A model generated the notes under the pieces. That model was not told the DNA's origin. It worked only from the letters and a program-made list of their open reading frames with translations, and made no database searches. From the NCBI RefSeq assembly GCF_003573695.1, contig NC_039359.1, positions 139,835,939 to 139,899,938 of the forward strand: DNA of 64,000 nt, in the 5' to 3' direction. The DNA is from Papaver somniferum. Taxonomy: Eukaryota; Streptophyta; Magnoliopsida; Ranunculales; Papaveraceae. Both the position numbers and the translations under genes were made by a program. Positions 10,785-22,460 of this stretch are shown here, piece after piece (position 1 is the stretch's first letter; each line of letters begins with the position of its first letter).

Positions 10785-12093
10785 AATACCCCCAAACTTA
10801 TTATTTGCTAGTCCTCGAGCAAAAATAAAATCCTAACTCACTAGGTGTCCCTAGTGACCGAGTTAATCTCGGGAGGGTTTACCAGAGGTGTACCCACAAA
10901 ACCTTTACTCCATACCCTAGCTATCTACAACGAACCATGGAAGGAACTAAAGAATCTCCTTGGTTGGCTTACAAACACTGACTACAGGAGGAAGTATCCT
11001 GATGCGAAATTCCAATTGTTGTACACGAGTTTACACTCAAGCATACTAAAATTCATATAAAGTGGCAGAGCTCTACTCAGATAGTTGCACTATGGACATC
11101 ATATTCAGAGTCAAACTAATCATATGGATAGAAAAAGGAGATGGAAATAGAAAAATGTAGATGGTTTTGATGTTAACCAAATGATCGATGTTTCACATAT
11201 CTGTCTGAAGGCCACTGCCAGAATGAACCTATCCTAATGGACTGAGATACCGGTCTGACTAATATCAACACAACTTGCATATACAAGGGAACCAGTGGTC
11301 AATAACTTAAATCTAGATCAACAAACTGGCAAATACAAGGGAACCAGCAGTTGACTACACAGAACAATAACCATTTTTTTTAACTTAACGGCATGATCTT
11401 TTTGATCCAAGCGCATGCTTCTTGTCAGCAGATTACACGATAGTTCCCAGGGGTCCTGCATTCCACGCTTGTTTAGGCGACGGAAACAGGGAGAACACAC
11501 GCATATTGCTATCCAAGTGTTAATACTTATTCCGATTGGTCTAACTGGTCCGGTCTATCTTTTTTTTTTTAGTAACTCAGTCACTCTAATTCATCCTACC
11601 AGTAGTAACAACTTGAATCGTGTGCCCCACCTAATCACTTAGAGAAACATAGTTTAAAATAAAATAAAAAAAAAAGAAATGAAAAGGACTCAACGAGATA
11701 TGGTGCAACTATCATGTTATTTCTAATACCTGAGCTATGTGCTTTTATGAATAGACTCTATAGATGTTTCCATCTAATCAGATTGGTTCCTCAACTCCTA
11801 CAACCAAGATGCTTCCATCCACTTAGATTAGTTAGTGCTATCCTGAATACGCATAAATTTCTAGGCTCTGGAGTTTATTAATTGCAACTAAAAAGTTTCT
11901 CCCATACCCTCAAACTTAAATCTAACATTGTCCTTAATGTTCTAAAGATGAAACTAAAAGCATGAACAAGGAGAAACTGTTACCATTTGAAGCGAAAGAG
12001 TTAAGGAAAGATATTACCGTGTTGCATGAGCATGGGATACCTCCCAAGAAGTGCTAAGTTTAAAGTCTTCAGCCAGACTTAGGAAAGGATTAG
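10785..12093 (-). other. Element B 3' non-coding region with polypurine tract
   Basis: On minus, TAAGTTTGGGGGTATT (10785-10800) directly precedes the LTR and is the polypurine tract. The remaining 1.3 kb lacks a supported gene on either strand. ORFs of up to about 75 codons occur but show no recognisable motif. Confidence 0.7.
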
Positions 12094-13783
12094 TCAACTC
12101 GAACCATAAAGTAACAGTCGAAATAACTGTGGGTCTTCAAAACTAAATAGAGCTGACCAAAGGAAACTGCAATGAACCAAGAAAGTGAACAAGACTAGCA
12201 TGCCCTTACTTAGTTTCTTGATTAAGAAATTTATATCTAATTGTGGTTCAGGTTCAGGTTCTACGAAAGGGTCTAAATAGAAAATTTTCATTGGCTGCGT
12301 TTCTTCATAGATGGGATCCGAATCATTAGGTCCTAGAGTCTGGAAAAACTCAAATATCATCTTAGAAGCGCACAATAATAACCTAAATAACTGAGGATCC
12401 TCTAAGTCAATAAGATTTTACTTACATAATTGACCACAATGAGAGTAGTGGTCATTCTTAAGCAAATGTGTCGATTCTAATTTCCTAAAGCATTTAGGTT
12501 TAGTCTCACAACTTAATATTCGACACATTTGGAATATAAACGTTCCCACAGTTGGAAGAAAACTATTTGGTGGGAAAACAAAGTCAATCTGGGGATCATA
12601 GCCTGGGCAAACCACATCAACCAGCGGATGGGTTTCTAACGACTGAACTTCTTCCTGGACATCATTAGGTTCGGGAAAAAATGTATGAAGATAATCTTGT
12701 AAAATGGTCGAAGCAGAGATATCAAGTCCTAAGTGTGGGGACTTTCTGAGAGTTAAAGGTAAGGCACTAGGGAAGTGATAATCACCCCCAAACTTAGAGT
12801 TTTTAGTGTCTCTAGATAGACCTCTAATTATTTCTTGAAATTCCGTATCTTCAGAGTCTTTAAAATATTCAAGAGATTCTTCTAAGTTATTATCAGGTAG
12901 TGCATCTTTACTCATCTCTACGGGTCTATCTTCTTCTTCCAAGACTATTGTTTCTAAGTCGCTAGACTCTAAAACAGTATTTTCGAAATGAACCCGTTCC
13001 TCTAAACCACTATCGGCTTCGTAATCAAAAGGAAAAACTACATCGTATAAAACGGTGGTATCCCTAATCAAATCCTCGTCCTTTTGAATAGGTGAATAAT
13101 CATAAAAATTATTTGGATTTGAACTAGAAATAATATAATCACTATACAGCTCAATTGGATTACTAGACTCCTGATCACTATGCCTACATATTTCAGATTC
13201 TTCATTACTGCTATCCTCATCATCATAGTACGAAGATGATTGAACCTTATCTAAATAAGTAGTGTCTTTTATTCTAACCTCGTCCTCTAAATTAAGCAAA
13301 TATTCACTATTTACATCAAGGGTAAAATTGGAAACACTATTTTGGAATGTAAGATTATTTCGAGCAAGTCTTTCGTTCGTCTCAGCCATCAGCTTGAGGG
13401 ATTCCTCTATAGAAAGTTCACTCATTATTGTAGTTCTTTCGTCTAGAATTACACTATTCATCTCAGCTAACTTACGCGTTGACTCAGCTAACTCCCCGAG
13501 GGACTCTTCCAAAGGAGGAATAGGAACAGAGGGATCCTAAAAATGACTACTTTTCAATAGTTTGATTGTATCCTCTAGAGATGAAGAACTAGTGCTATAA
13601 TCTTCTTGCTCGTAAGACTGATGCATGTGTGGATAGTAATGGGCTCACAGGGTATGACCCATATCCTTCCAAATGATGGTGTTCCCAACCACTATTCCCA
13701 ACATGGTCATAGAAAGGATGATGTCCATATTCAAATTCAGGTCGATATTCATTGTATTGGCTTCTATCATACCAGCTCGACAT
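12094..13783 (-). pseudogene. Element B ORF: acidic protein with hydrophobic C-terminal segment
   Basis: The frame starts at 13783 (MSSWYDRSQYNEY), is Tyr/His-rich, then shifts by one base near 13640. It passes a TAG near 13545 and stays open from 13512 to a TAA at 12418. Reading continues in that same frame to 12094. The body is acidic (many D, E and S) with a predicted helical heptad stretch near its start. Near the C-terminus lies a hydrophobic run, GMLVLFTFLVHCSFLWSALF, that could span a membrane. The segment EDPQLFRLLL occurs both just after the internal TAA and at the very end, a small internal duplication. I recognise no domain. It may be a gag-like or envelope-like product of a non-autonomous element; neither is shown. 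Confidence 0.55.
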
Positions 13784-14832
13784 TCTTAATTTCAAGGGAA
13801 TTCTACAAAACCACAAACAAGGACGACTCGACTCCACCAAAACAAACCTAAAGATTTTTAGCAAACAAAAAGCATGATGGATCCACTTAGATTGTTTTCT
13901 AGACCAGCTTCTATTCCTTCGAAAAGGAATTCGTTACAATTTGAGCACACCCCTCTGGAATCAATCCGAGCTAATGTAAGTTGAATAGAGGCGAGGGAAG
14001 CTTAGTAGAGCATTGATACCCAAAGCCTCACCGCATTAGAAGGCGGCGCAATCACGCGTTCAACTCACAGAAACCATCATGAACTTTGAAGTGTGCTTAA
14101 AGAGCAACCAATATTTTTCGAACGAGTTTCCTATTAAGCTCGTTACCCTATCGGTCTCGTTCTATTCCAAATTTTAAAGCTTGGGTTCGCGTTAGGTTTC
14201 GTTTTCCTAAGGCGGGCAAGAAGGGAGCGGTGATGAAATACGAACCCTTATCTTGTATTGGCCAGGCCTTTCCCTTTACTAGGAATTTAAAAACAGTCCA
14301 AATTCGTCCTCAATCAATGAATCACCTTAAGGAATACAGTAACTCGCTTACAGGAGATTCGCGAGTGCTTCGATGGACTTACTTCCCGTACCAGACGGGG
14401 GATGAACTATTGAAGTCGACTCGGGCCACGACTCCTATGTCATGTACGAACCCGAGGGGCCGAGACGATATAGTAATCGTCGTCCTTCCCTGCACACATT
14501 TTATATAATTTTTTTTTTTAATAATACCCTTCCGTAGGGTAAAAAAAAAGAATAAAGTCCAATTGTTTAAAGTCCAAAGTCCAAAATAAATAAATAAAAA
14601 ATTACAGTTTTCCTCACACACTCTAAAAAAATTAAAAATTAAAAATTAAATCCTAAAATTGTCCCTTTTTCTGCTCTTTTCGCTTTTCGCTTTAAGCTTT
14701 TTCCTCTCCAAGTCCTTAGTGCTCCACTTCGAACCTGTAATACAAAGACACAACCAAAGAGACGTAAAAAAGAACAAATGGAATAATAAAAAAATAATAA
14801 AAAAAAACCTAAAAATTCTACCTAAGCACAAA
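13784..14832 (-). other. Element B 5' untranslated region
   Basis: Between the PBS and the ORF no supported coding sequence is seen. It includes AT-rich and homopolymer-rich DNA (14500-14820). ORFs under 95 codons here have no recognisable features. Confidence 0.6.
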
Positions 14833-14850
14833 TCCGCGTCGGCGGCGCCA
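14833..14850 (-). other. Element B primer-binding site
   Basis: On minus the 5' LTR end ATTAATCA is followed by TTT and then TGGCGCCGCCGACGCGGA. TGG complements the CCA end of a tRNA and the TGGCGCC start is common in plant gypsy elements. I do not assign the tRNA. Confidence 0.75.
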
Positions 14851-14853
14851 AAA

Positions 14854-16310
14854 TGATTAATGATTTTTCATGGGTTGTAGTAATGAGGTTCAAACTCTCG
14901 GACTTGTGAAGATTAAATTTAAATATTTGATAAAATTATATATATAAAAATATTAACAATGGGTGCGAGAGGTAACCAAGACACTAGATTCCACTATTAT
15001 GCAAAATTGAGTGATAAATATTTCAAAACTCTATTCAATTCTTAAGTCCTCTTTTATCTTTAATTCACTATCAATCATACAGATTCTCAAACATTATTTG
15101 TAAACCTTAAGCATAGATTATCAAGAGATTAAACCAAGGATAACCTATCAAACTGAATAACAAATAATTAAGACAATCATTCAAATAATTTAAAACTCTG
15201 CAAAAGCAGCGATTAGGTGAATTATATAATTAAATGAAATAGTTACCCATTAATGTTGCGTGAATAGATTCCTCCATTGCCTTGGTTACGAGGGAATTAG
15301 CTCATCATAGTAAAAATGCTCTCAAAATTATTTATTATGGCTAAAAAATGGTTTACAAATGATGAGAAGAAGAGAAAATGGTGTAAACAGCTAATGTGCG
15401 ACCCACAGGAAGCGTCACACAAGAACGATACATATGAAATGCTGTAGTCTTTGGGAAACTACGACCCACACTCCGCTGTCGCTGTTATAGTTAAAGAACG
15501 ACTGCTCTGGCGGGTCCGTTCTTCATGTTCTTCATCTTCATCACGAACAACAGCAACAACAGAGAGAATTCGTGATTCTTCCTCTGCAGCTTCTTCTCTT
15601 CTCCTCCCAACTCTCGACCCCTTCCCAAACTGTTTTGCCTTGTATTTATAGTGAATTGGAGCCAAAAATCCGACCATTGATTGCATATATTCTCCATCTA
15701 ATCCAAATATTCTCGGCTTCCAATAATAACGAAAATTTCCATTTTTAATCCCATGCACGCGTTAACTTTGATCCTGCACGCTCCCATTCGACTTACTCAC
15801 GCCTCAACACTCTTCCAACGCCAGCAGAACTCCCCCATGCACACAAGAACTTCAATTTTGCTCGTGTTACAGTACACGTGCTCTGTTTTGGGTGTGTTAA
15901 TCATACCGAAAATTCCAGCCAAATTTGATCAATCATGTCACCCATACTATGTTCCTTAACCTATATCACATCTCTATACCAAAATTTGAATTATGAGAAT
16001 AAAAGTGTCCTCCCCCTAATCCTGTACGGGTGTCCCTTTAGCAATTGGGGTGGAAATAGTAATTTTGGGGTGAAAATAGTAATTTTTCTGGGTTCCTCCG
16101 GTACATTTCTGAGACGCTTCCGGTGCATTTCTGAGGTGCCTCCGGTACATTATCCTGAGGTGTAAAACACTATTTTTCGAGCTCATTTCGCCGTAAAGGC
16201 TTATTTCTCTAAAAACATCTACAAAAACACAAAATAACACAATAAGTACTTTATCGAGTCTAACAATACAGAATATTGAGAACAAAATAGACACATAAAT
16301 GCGTCTATCA
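14854..16310 (-). repeat. Element B right (5') LTR
   Basis: It is 1457 bp, begins TGATTAATGA and ends GTCTATCA, followed by the duplication TCCTT. It is very similar to the left LTR apart from one block missing near 15980, which suggests a fairly recent insertion compared with its host element A. Confidence 0.92.
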
Positions 16311-16315
16311 TCCTT

Positions 16316-16613
16316 GCATCTTTGTTTTGTAAGCTAGTGATCATCCTCCGCTATGATTACCTGCATCACCATAGTGCACCGCCTTTAAAATTTCCATTCT
16401 TTATTTTCGCGTCAAGCATCTGAGTGATGGTCCAAGGTAGGATCTTCTATAAACCACGCCCTTTATTAGTTCGTAATTTTTCGCTCGGCTTTTCAACTTG
16501 TGCGCTTCTAATCTGTTTCTTGGCACTTCACCTTTTTCCAGATATAAGTGGAGTTGCTTTCTCAAATATGCTTCCCTATCTGCTTTATCTTTTTCTCCAT
16601 TTGCTAACATCAT
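16316..16613 (-). pseudogene. Element A integrase N-terminal flank
   Basis: The frame reads MLANGEKDKADREAYLRKQL and ends with GVVYRRSYLGPSLRCL. The V-x-YRRS-x-x-GPxLRCL pattern directly precedes the H2C2 zinc-binding domain of Tat integrases. Element B starts just after it, and the zinc-binding part resumes at 9234. Confidence 0.75.
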
Positions 16614-16625
16614 AACGTCTGGGTC

Positions 16626-17183
16626 TTATTCATGTTTCTTGATGGATGGAAAAGAGAGCGTCTCTATCTTTATGTACCGTGCGGTAGGATCCACTAACAT
16701 AGATGCGATGAAAGCCAGTGCGTATGCAAATCTATTGTCATTTCTGCATATATACCTCCAGTCCACATTTTTTATTTTTGCTGAAAGTTCTGCGACAAGT
16801 TGTTTGTACTTTTGTAAAGATGGTTCATTTGTACTATACATCCCTTGTATTTGTCGTATTACTAGTTTTGAGTCACTAGTTATCCTGATGTCATCTAACT
16901 CCATTTCTACTGCGAGTCTTAACGCATGTACGACTCCCTCATATTCTGTCTCATTATTAGTGGATGCGCACTCTAATTTGAATGTGTGCACCACTCTTAC
17001 TCCCTGCGGTGATATGATCACTATCCTTATACAGTTTCCTTCTCCATTCACTGATCCATCTACAAATATTTCCCATCTTTTTGAGTTACGCTCTGTTAAA
17101 AGGTCTTTGGGATTTTCCTGCTCTTCATCTATGTCCATCATTTCTTCTACGCCTTCATCTTCTTCTGATGGAAATTCTGCCAA
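16626..17183 (-). pseudogene. Element A second (archaeal-type) RNase H
   Basis: The frame contains WEIFVDGSVNGEG, then ECASTNNETEYEGVVHALRL, then ITSDSKLVIRQIQG and ending near YICRNDNRFAYALA. The order D, E, D, then N-R-x-A-D-like tail matches RNase H. An extra RNase H downstream of the RT-linked one is diagnostic of the Tat lineage. The final catalytic region reads NDNRFAYALA where an HADALA-type motif is usual, so the last acidic residue appears lost. Confidence 0.85.
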
Positions 17184-17264
17184 GAAATCCGCAATAACCT
17201 GAGATTTTGGTGAAGATAGTATTTCGTATTTGACTCCGAATTATCCTACTTGTGCATTCCATCT

Positions 17265-18686
17265 TTATATTCTTACCGATCTCTTTGAATTCTTCATTAC
17301 AGATTCGATCGGTACTTTTGTTAGCACTTTAATTGGGTGAGCTTGAAAGTAAGTGCGGAGTTTCTGTGTTGCATAGACCAGTGCGAGGATAAGCTTTTCA
17401 ATTTTTGTATAATTCTTTTCTGCGGAGTTGTAAGTTTCGCTGATATAGTAAATTGGTTTTTCAATTCCCTCATCTAAGCGGAATAATACAACACTTAATG
17501 CATGCGATGTTGATGCTAAATATATCAACAATTCCTCTCCTGGCTCTGCTTTCTGCAAAATAGATAAATTCATCAAATAGTCCTTAACACTTTGTAGCGC
17601 TTTCTCACATTCATCTATCCACTCGAATTTGGATCCCTTCTTCAAGATGTTGAAAAAATGCTTGCATTTGTCGGACGAGCGCGAAATGAACCTCCCCAAT
17701 GAAGCTGGTAGTCCATTCAACTTCTGTACATCTTTTACTGTTGCAGGTGATGGAATGTCACACACTGCTTGCACTTTTTCTGGATCTACTTGTATTCCTT
17801 CTTTTGATACAATGTAACCTAAAAATTTCCCTGCTGCTACTCCAAAGATGCATTTTGTGGGGTTTATCTTCATTTTAAATTGTCGCATATGTTCGAATTT
17901 TTCTTTCAAGTTATCAACATGATCTCCAGCCTTCTTGCTTTTCACCAACATGTCATCAACATAGACCTCCAGTGTTGTATGCACCCACTTTGCGAATATT
18001 TTCACCACCATCCTTTGGTAAGTTGCACCTACATTTTTTAAACCAAAAGGAATTCTTGTGTAACAATATAATCCTCTTGGTGCAAAGAAAGCCGTGTGTT
18101 CTTGATCTTCTTCTGCCAAAGGGATTTGGTTGTAGCATGAATGTCCATCCATTAGCGATAACCTGTCATAGCCTTCTGCTGCTTCCACCGTTTAGGGTAT
18201 ATCTGGGAGTGGAAAGTTGTCCTTTGGGCATGCCTTGTTTAGATCGCTAAAGTCGATGCAGATCCGTATTCTTTTATTTTTCTTTGGTATCGCCACCATG
18301 TTTGCTATCCATTCTGGGTACTTTGCTGGCCGGATTATTCCTGCGTCTAGCATCTTTTGCGATTATGCTTCTATTTGAGGATGATATGCGGCTGTTATCT
18401 TTATTATCCTTTGTTTGAATGGCTTTATATTCTTGTTTATATCTAACCTGTGACATGCAACAGAAGAGTCTATACCTGACATCTCGTCCATGCTCCATGT
18501 GAATACATTTTTATATTCCCGCAGAAGGTTAATCGTTCTTTCCTCTTCCTCCTTGTCCATCTTGGTTCCTATTTTCAACATCTTTGGTTCTTCATATGTC
18601 CCTACATTTATTTCTTTTGTTGGCTCTGTTGCGGTAAAGTTCGCCTTTGGCTCCCCCAATGGTGATTGTTCCTTTATTTGATGCAC
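17265..18686 (-). pseudogene. Element A reverse transcriptase and first RNase H
   Basis: The N-terminal part (18686-18363) carries the FTWSMDEMSGID segment that opens RT in Tat elements. The core follows at 18188: SLMDGHSCYNQIPLAEED, GLYCYTRIPFGLKNVGATYQ, then VYVDDMLVKSK with the catalytic YVDD box. After the thumb (FLGYIVSKEGIQVDPEK) comes the gypsy RNase H with KPIYYISETYNSAEKNYTKI. Stops separate the two RT frames near 18190-18360 and the C-terminus near 17265, so it is inactive. It would copy the element RNA into DNA. Confidence 0.9.
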
Positions 18687-18700
18687 TGGTTCTCCTTCCT

Positions 18701-19449
18701 TTATGGGATCTCACTCGGTATTCCCTTTCCTTCTTGTGCTCTTATCATGTATATCCTCAATTCTTCTTCTTTTCTTGATTCCTTCGCCTTCCTCCATCGA
18801 TCTTTTCGCTTCTTTGCGCGTCCTTCATAGTTCTTCACATCTATTAGATTGCAAATTTTCGCACCCCTTGTATCACCTTTGATTTCACCTATACCGGTTG
18901 GCATTGGAAAGAGTATGCGTTGATGAAGAGTTGATGCTACGCCTTTTATTCCGTACACCCATGGTCTTCCTAGAAGCATGTTATATGGTGACTCCACGTC
19001 CACTACGCACAACGTTACTTGTGTTTCAATTTCTCCTAAAGGTATGCGTATAATCACCTCACTTTTTGGCTTTGTTATCGCCTAATTAAAACCGTGGATG
19101 TTGTATGTAGGCGACATTAGGTCTGCGTCACTATATCCATGTTTCTGAACGCGCTGTAAAATAGGATATCCACAGAGCTCCCTGTATCTAACAAAGTTCG
19201 ATCTATCTCCCACTCTTCTGATGCTTTTGCACCGTCTCCGTTTTCGTTTCGCCTGACAGATATAGTGACAACCAATGGATCTGTTCGCCGTAAGCTTTCT
19301 TCTGGTATTTCATCTGCTGTAAACGTTATCTTCTGCTTTTGCCATTCATTCAGGGGTGCTTCTTTATTAACAATCAGGATCTTCCTTCCTTCATAGTCGC
19401 GCTTGTGTATTTTTCCTGTAATTCCTGCATGAAAATCTTCAACATTCAA
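18701..19449 (-). pseudogene. Element A aspartic protease region
   Basis: The first frame (19449-19117) includes DRTLLDTGSSVDILFYSAF, the DTG active-site motif of retropepsins. The second (19057-18701) carries YNMLLGRPWVYGIKGVAST, the flap/C-terminal pattern of Tat proteases. A stop near 19085 separates them. The product would process the gag-pol polyprotein. Confidence 0.85.
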
Positions 19450-19589
19450 AATCGATTTTATTATTGAATTGCACTGTATACGCCTTTTTTTGCCCCGATT
19501 ATCCTTGTTGTTTCTTCTTGCTCGCTTTGTGCTTTAACGCTTGTCAAGCTTCTGTGGTTATTTTCCTTCTGTATCAGTTGGATATGTGC

Positions 19590-19724
19590 CTAGATTTGTC
19601 GAGATTGGTTGTTTCCTTCTTCCATTCTTAATGATTCAGCACTTTCGCCAATTCTTCTCTTTGCGATTCTCCTGCTCCTTCTAACTGGCGGTATGTTTTC
19701 TCCAGCGAATGCTTGTCTCACCAT
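19590..19724 (-). pseudogene. Element A gag N-terminal remnant
   Basis: The frame from ATG at 19724 begins MVRQAFAGENIPPVRRSRRI and ends at a TAG near 19590. It matches in layout the gag start of element E (MVR, then a basic RRSRRVA-type stretch). Protease begins only about 140 bp downstream, so nearly all of gag, including nucleocapsid, has been deleted. Confidence 0.6.
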
Positions 19725-19954
19725 CTGCAATTCCTGTAACAATATATTCTCTTGACAAGGAAAAAGTACTTTTTAAAGAACCGAAAAATGTTACTAGTGA
19801 AAATTATTTTTCGGAGATGAAAACTGTTGGTTACGTTTTTCAGATCTAAACTTCTAAAACACTCGAAGATTGATGATAAAGCGATTAGAAACTAGGAATA
19901 CTTTTAAATGTTTTTTTCGATGGGAATCACCAAAAGGGTATATCATCCAAGCTG

Positions 19955-19970
19955 TATTCTAGCGCCAAAA
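19955..19970 (-). other. Element A primer-binding site
   Basis: On minus, TTTTGGCGCTAGAATAC follows the LTR end directly. The same TTTTGGCGC start follows the LTR in elements E and G, which supports common ancestry. Confidence 0.7.
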
Positions 19971-20437
19971 TATAGTTGCAGGAAATCCCACAACTACACT
20001 CTAATGATGAACTATGAAGTAATCTAAGAAACCATGATGAAATATTTAAGATCTTTATTAAAAACTTAGAACAAATACAAAGGAGATATGATGAAACCCT
20101 AACTTGGAAACAAATAACTATCTCTCTCTCTCTCTCTTAAAATTCTATCCTTAGCTCACCAAAAAGATCTCCCCCTTTTACAATGGTGGTTGGTCTTTTT
20201 TATAGGAGTTTACATAGTGTATGACAGCTAATAAAGCCCATATATGCGTCAAAGTCGCTGGGACATTTATATTGCCGCACGGATCCTTTGCAGACGCATA
20301 GATCTTCACACTTTTATCGTGACTTAGTGACATCATCAAATTCGTCATCCTGGATATATATAGTGTGTTCATGTTCGCATATTTACTAAGTGCATAAATT
20401 CGCGTAGCTAATGAGTGTGTGGTAATTTGCACCTATA
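19971..20437 (-). repeat. Element A 5' LTR
   Basis: It is 467 bp, bounded by the PBS and by TATAG/CTATA-type ends; the partner LTR still has the usual TG start, so the ends have mutated. On minus, TATAAAAAAG near 20194-20203 is a likely TATA box, followed by a (CT)n run at about 20120-20140. It is alignable with the LTR of element E at 27218-27679. Confidence 0.8.
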
Positions 20438-21630
20438 GGAAGAGTTTAATATGCCTCGAATAAAATCCAATTCAAGAACTTCCCCAGCTTGAAACCTAGT
20501 TCAAAGCATTCAAATTAGTCGTAAAGATTAACCGAACTATCATAAAGCATGTCCAGTTCAAGCTTAATATGGGTGTCCGAATAAAAAATGAATGTATGTA
20601 TTATTGAGTCTTTGAGCATACAACAACTGAGAGACAAAGAATAAGCGTTATGGTCTCATGAATTAGGGGCATTCTATTCCCCGACTGACTCAAAATCAGG
20701 GATTAGGTCTCGAGTCAGATCTGACTCAAAATAAAAAAACAAACAAAACAATATGACTCGAGCCGGGTCAGATTCATACGCCGAGTGAGCAGAAAACAAA
20801 CACACTCTGTCTGATCCAACTCAAGTTTAATAAAGTCGACGAATTAAAATAGGATGTATGTTTCTTTCTTGAATCTAGATTAGTCTTGAGTTTCCATATA
20901 TTGTGCTTAAGATGATCTCAAGATAGTTTTCGGGTTTTACAAGATCAACACAAATAAGCCCAGAAACAGCTTTAGAATCGACCTAAAATAAAACACTTTT
21001 AGTCTTTTACGCCCTTTTTATAACGACTTACTTGATCAAACTCTAACTAAGACATTAGTTATTTAAGGTGTTGTTTACTTTTAATGTTTTGAGTCTTTTG
21101 ACCCATTATTGAAAGTTTCATGCCGTCTGAATCCAGGAGTGCTACACCTACCGATTTTGGCTCCCGCAAAATCTCCTGATAATGGATCCGATGGTTATGA
21201 TAATGGATCCGATGGTTATGAAAGCCCTCTCTGCATTGGAATTATCAATGAGTGAATATGGACCCCATGTGTTGTTTGTTGGGGGGTTTGAGGCGGGACT
21301 AAGTAATCCTATCATTTTCGGTCTGAATCAGATGGATGCATGGTGAATCCATACCTAGCTGTATGCTGATAAATCCGCTGGACACTACGGATCAAACACG
21401 TAAATAAAAAAATACGTTAACGTGCATAATGAAAGGAAAGTATTTGGGCAAAATAAAATTAATTATATATAGGAACAGTTGGTAAAGTGTGATACAACAT
21501 ATATTAGTGTCACTTTCTGGCATCATGTCTGGCCGCGTTACCAATTGACTTGGTATAAGTTTGTGTCCAGGTTAGAAATTTCATGGGTGATTTACAGAAT
21601 GATTTATAATAGGAAAATTTCTTGTTTGGT
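20438..21630. other. Intergenic DNA, no gene seen
   Basis: No supported coding sequence or RNA gene. A 21-bp block containing GATAATGGATCCGATGG is tandemly doubled at about 21176-21217. Otherwise AT-rich unique-looking sequence. Confidence 0.6.
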
Positions 21631-21738
21631 CCTAGGCCCATATAGTTATTTATAGTAAGGTCCAACCGGATTTTTTTTTATCCGGAGGTCCAAAATTAAT
21701 TAAAACATGGAAATGTCCATAATGCCCATTACTACAAA

Positions 21739-21966
21739 ACGTGTGTATCTACACTGCTTACAAATTTGAGTACATATCTGGTACACTGCTTAAAAATTCG
21801 AGTACATATTTGCTACACTGCTTACAAATTTGAGTACATATCTGTCGCACTGCTTAGAAATCTGAGTACATATCTGTCGTACTGCTTACAAATCCGATTA
21901 TATATCTGAATGCTTACAAATTCGAGTACATATTTGCTGCACTGCTTCCAGATAGAGTACAAATAT
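21739..21966 (+). repeat. 34-bp minisatellite, about 7 copies
   Basis: The unit ACTGCTTACAAATTTGAGTA followed by CATATCTG and two variable bases repeats about seven times with substitutions. It lies on the 3' side of rps10. One unit is shortened near 21910. Confidence 0.9.
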
Positions 21967-22177
21967 GTAAGAATCAATGATAAATAAATTAGAAAACGTA
22001 TTACATCACATACGTTGTAGAATCATACAAATTAAATAAATTAATCAATGATCAAAGAAGTAGCAAAATTGTGAATAAAACAGAATTAGAAAAAGTTTAT
22101 ATCAGTTTGACATATACGTACTGCGGAATCATGAACTAAAAACTGAACTTCATGTCAAAGAAGTGGCCAAACTCAAT

Positions 22178-22460
22178 TGCATGACAAGAATAGGTGACAG
22201 AACTATGAAAAATAAGAGGATCGAAACATATATTATAGTATTTTGTATATGTACTGACGGATAAGACTAAAAAATGAGACAAAGCACATCCAAATAGCAT
22301 TTCCTATCAGTATGCGACATATGTACTGAAGATTCATGAACAACAAATCAACTGCATGACAAGAATAGGTAATAGATCTATGAAAAATAAGAGGATCGAA
22401 ACAAATATTACAGTATTTCGTATATGTACTGACGGATAAGACTAAAAAATGTGACAACTA
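22178..22460 (+). repeat. 175-bp direct duplication
   Basis: TGCATGACAAGAATAGGT through the block GTACTGACGGATAAGACTAA and AAAATG occurs at 22178-22281 and again from 22353, about 175 bp apart, with few differences. A second, looser duplication of about 250 bp follows (22670-22860 against 22925-23090), part of it inside the likely rps10 intron. No gene is seen here. Confidence 0.85.

Larger units (their letters stand above)
9240..16310 (-). mobile_element. Element B: non-autonomous LTR retrotransposon (TSD TCCTT)
   Basis: Two long LTRs (9240-10784 and 14854-16310) begin TGATTAATGA and end GTCTATCA. The 5-bp duplication TCCTT is present at 9235-9239 and 16311-16315. A polypurine tract beside the left LTR and a PBS beside the right one place it on minus. 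It interrupts the integrase zinc-binding region of element A. The 4-kb interior has no protease, RT or integrase, only one broken ORF, so it must have used enzymes from elsewhere. The TGGCGCCG PBS, long LTRs and TTTGGGGGTA tract resemble Athila-type gypsy elements, but nothing in the coding part proves that. Confidence 0.9.
3772..20437 (-). mobile_element. Element A: Tat-type Ty3/gypsy retrotransposon, nested and decayed
   Basis: Read on minus, the order is 5' LTR (19971-20437), PBS, gag start, protease, RT, RNase H, a second archaeal-type RNase H, integrase, non-coding spacer, antisense gene, polypurine tract, 3' LTR. A second RNase H after RT-RNase H and an extra gene after integrase are hallmarks of the Tat lineage (Ogre, Retand, Grande relatives). 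Two insertions break it: a CACTA element in the 3' LTR and element B in integrase. Most of gag is deleted and every coding block has stops or frameshifts, so it is not autonomous. The five bases right of the 5' LTR are GGAAG; the matching left copy is hidden beyond the CACTA element. Confidence 0.85.

Noticed and set aside
13262..13540. Plus-strand 92-codon frame opposite the element B ORF
   Set aside because: It is a shadow of the longer acidic minus frame, with Ser-rich composition from complementing Glu/Asp codons.
16498..17202. Plus-strand 234-codon frame
   Set aside because: It is antisense to the archaeal-type RNase H of element A, whose catalytic motifs are clear on minus.
21739..21966. 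Regular repeats considered as a CRISPR array
   Set aside because: Units are contiguous with no unique spacers, and the window is eukaryotic.
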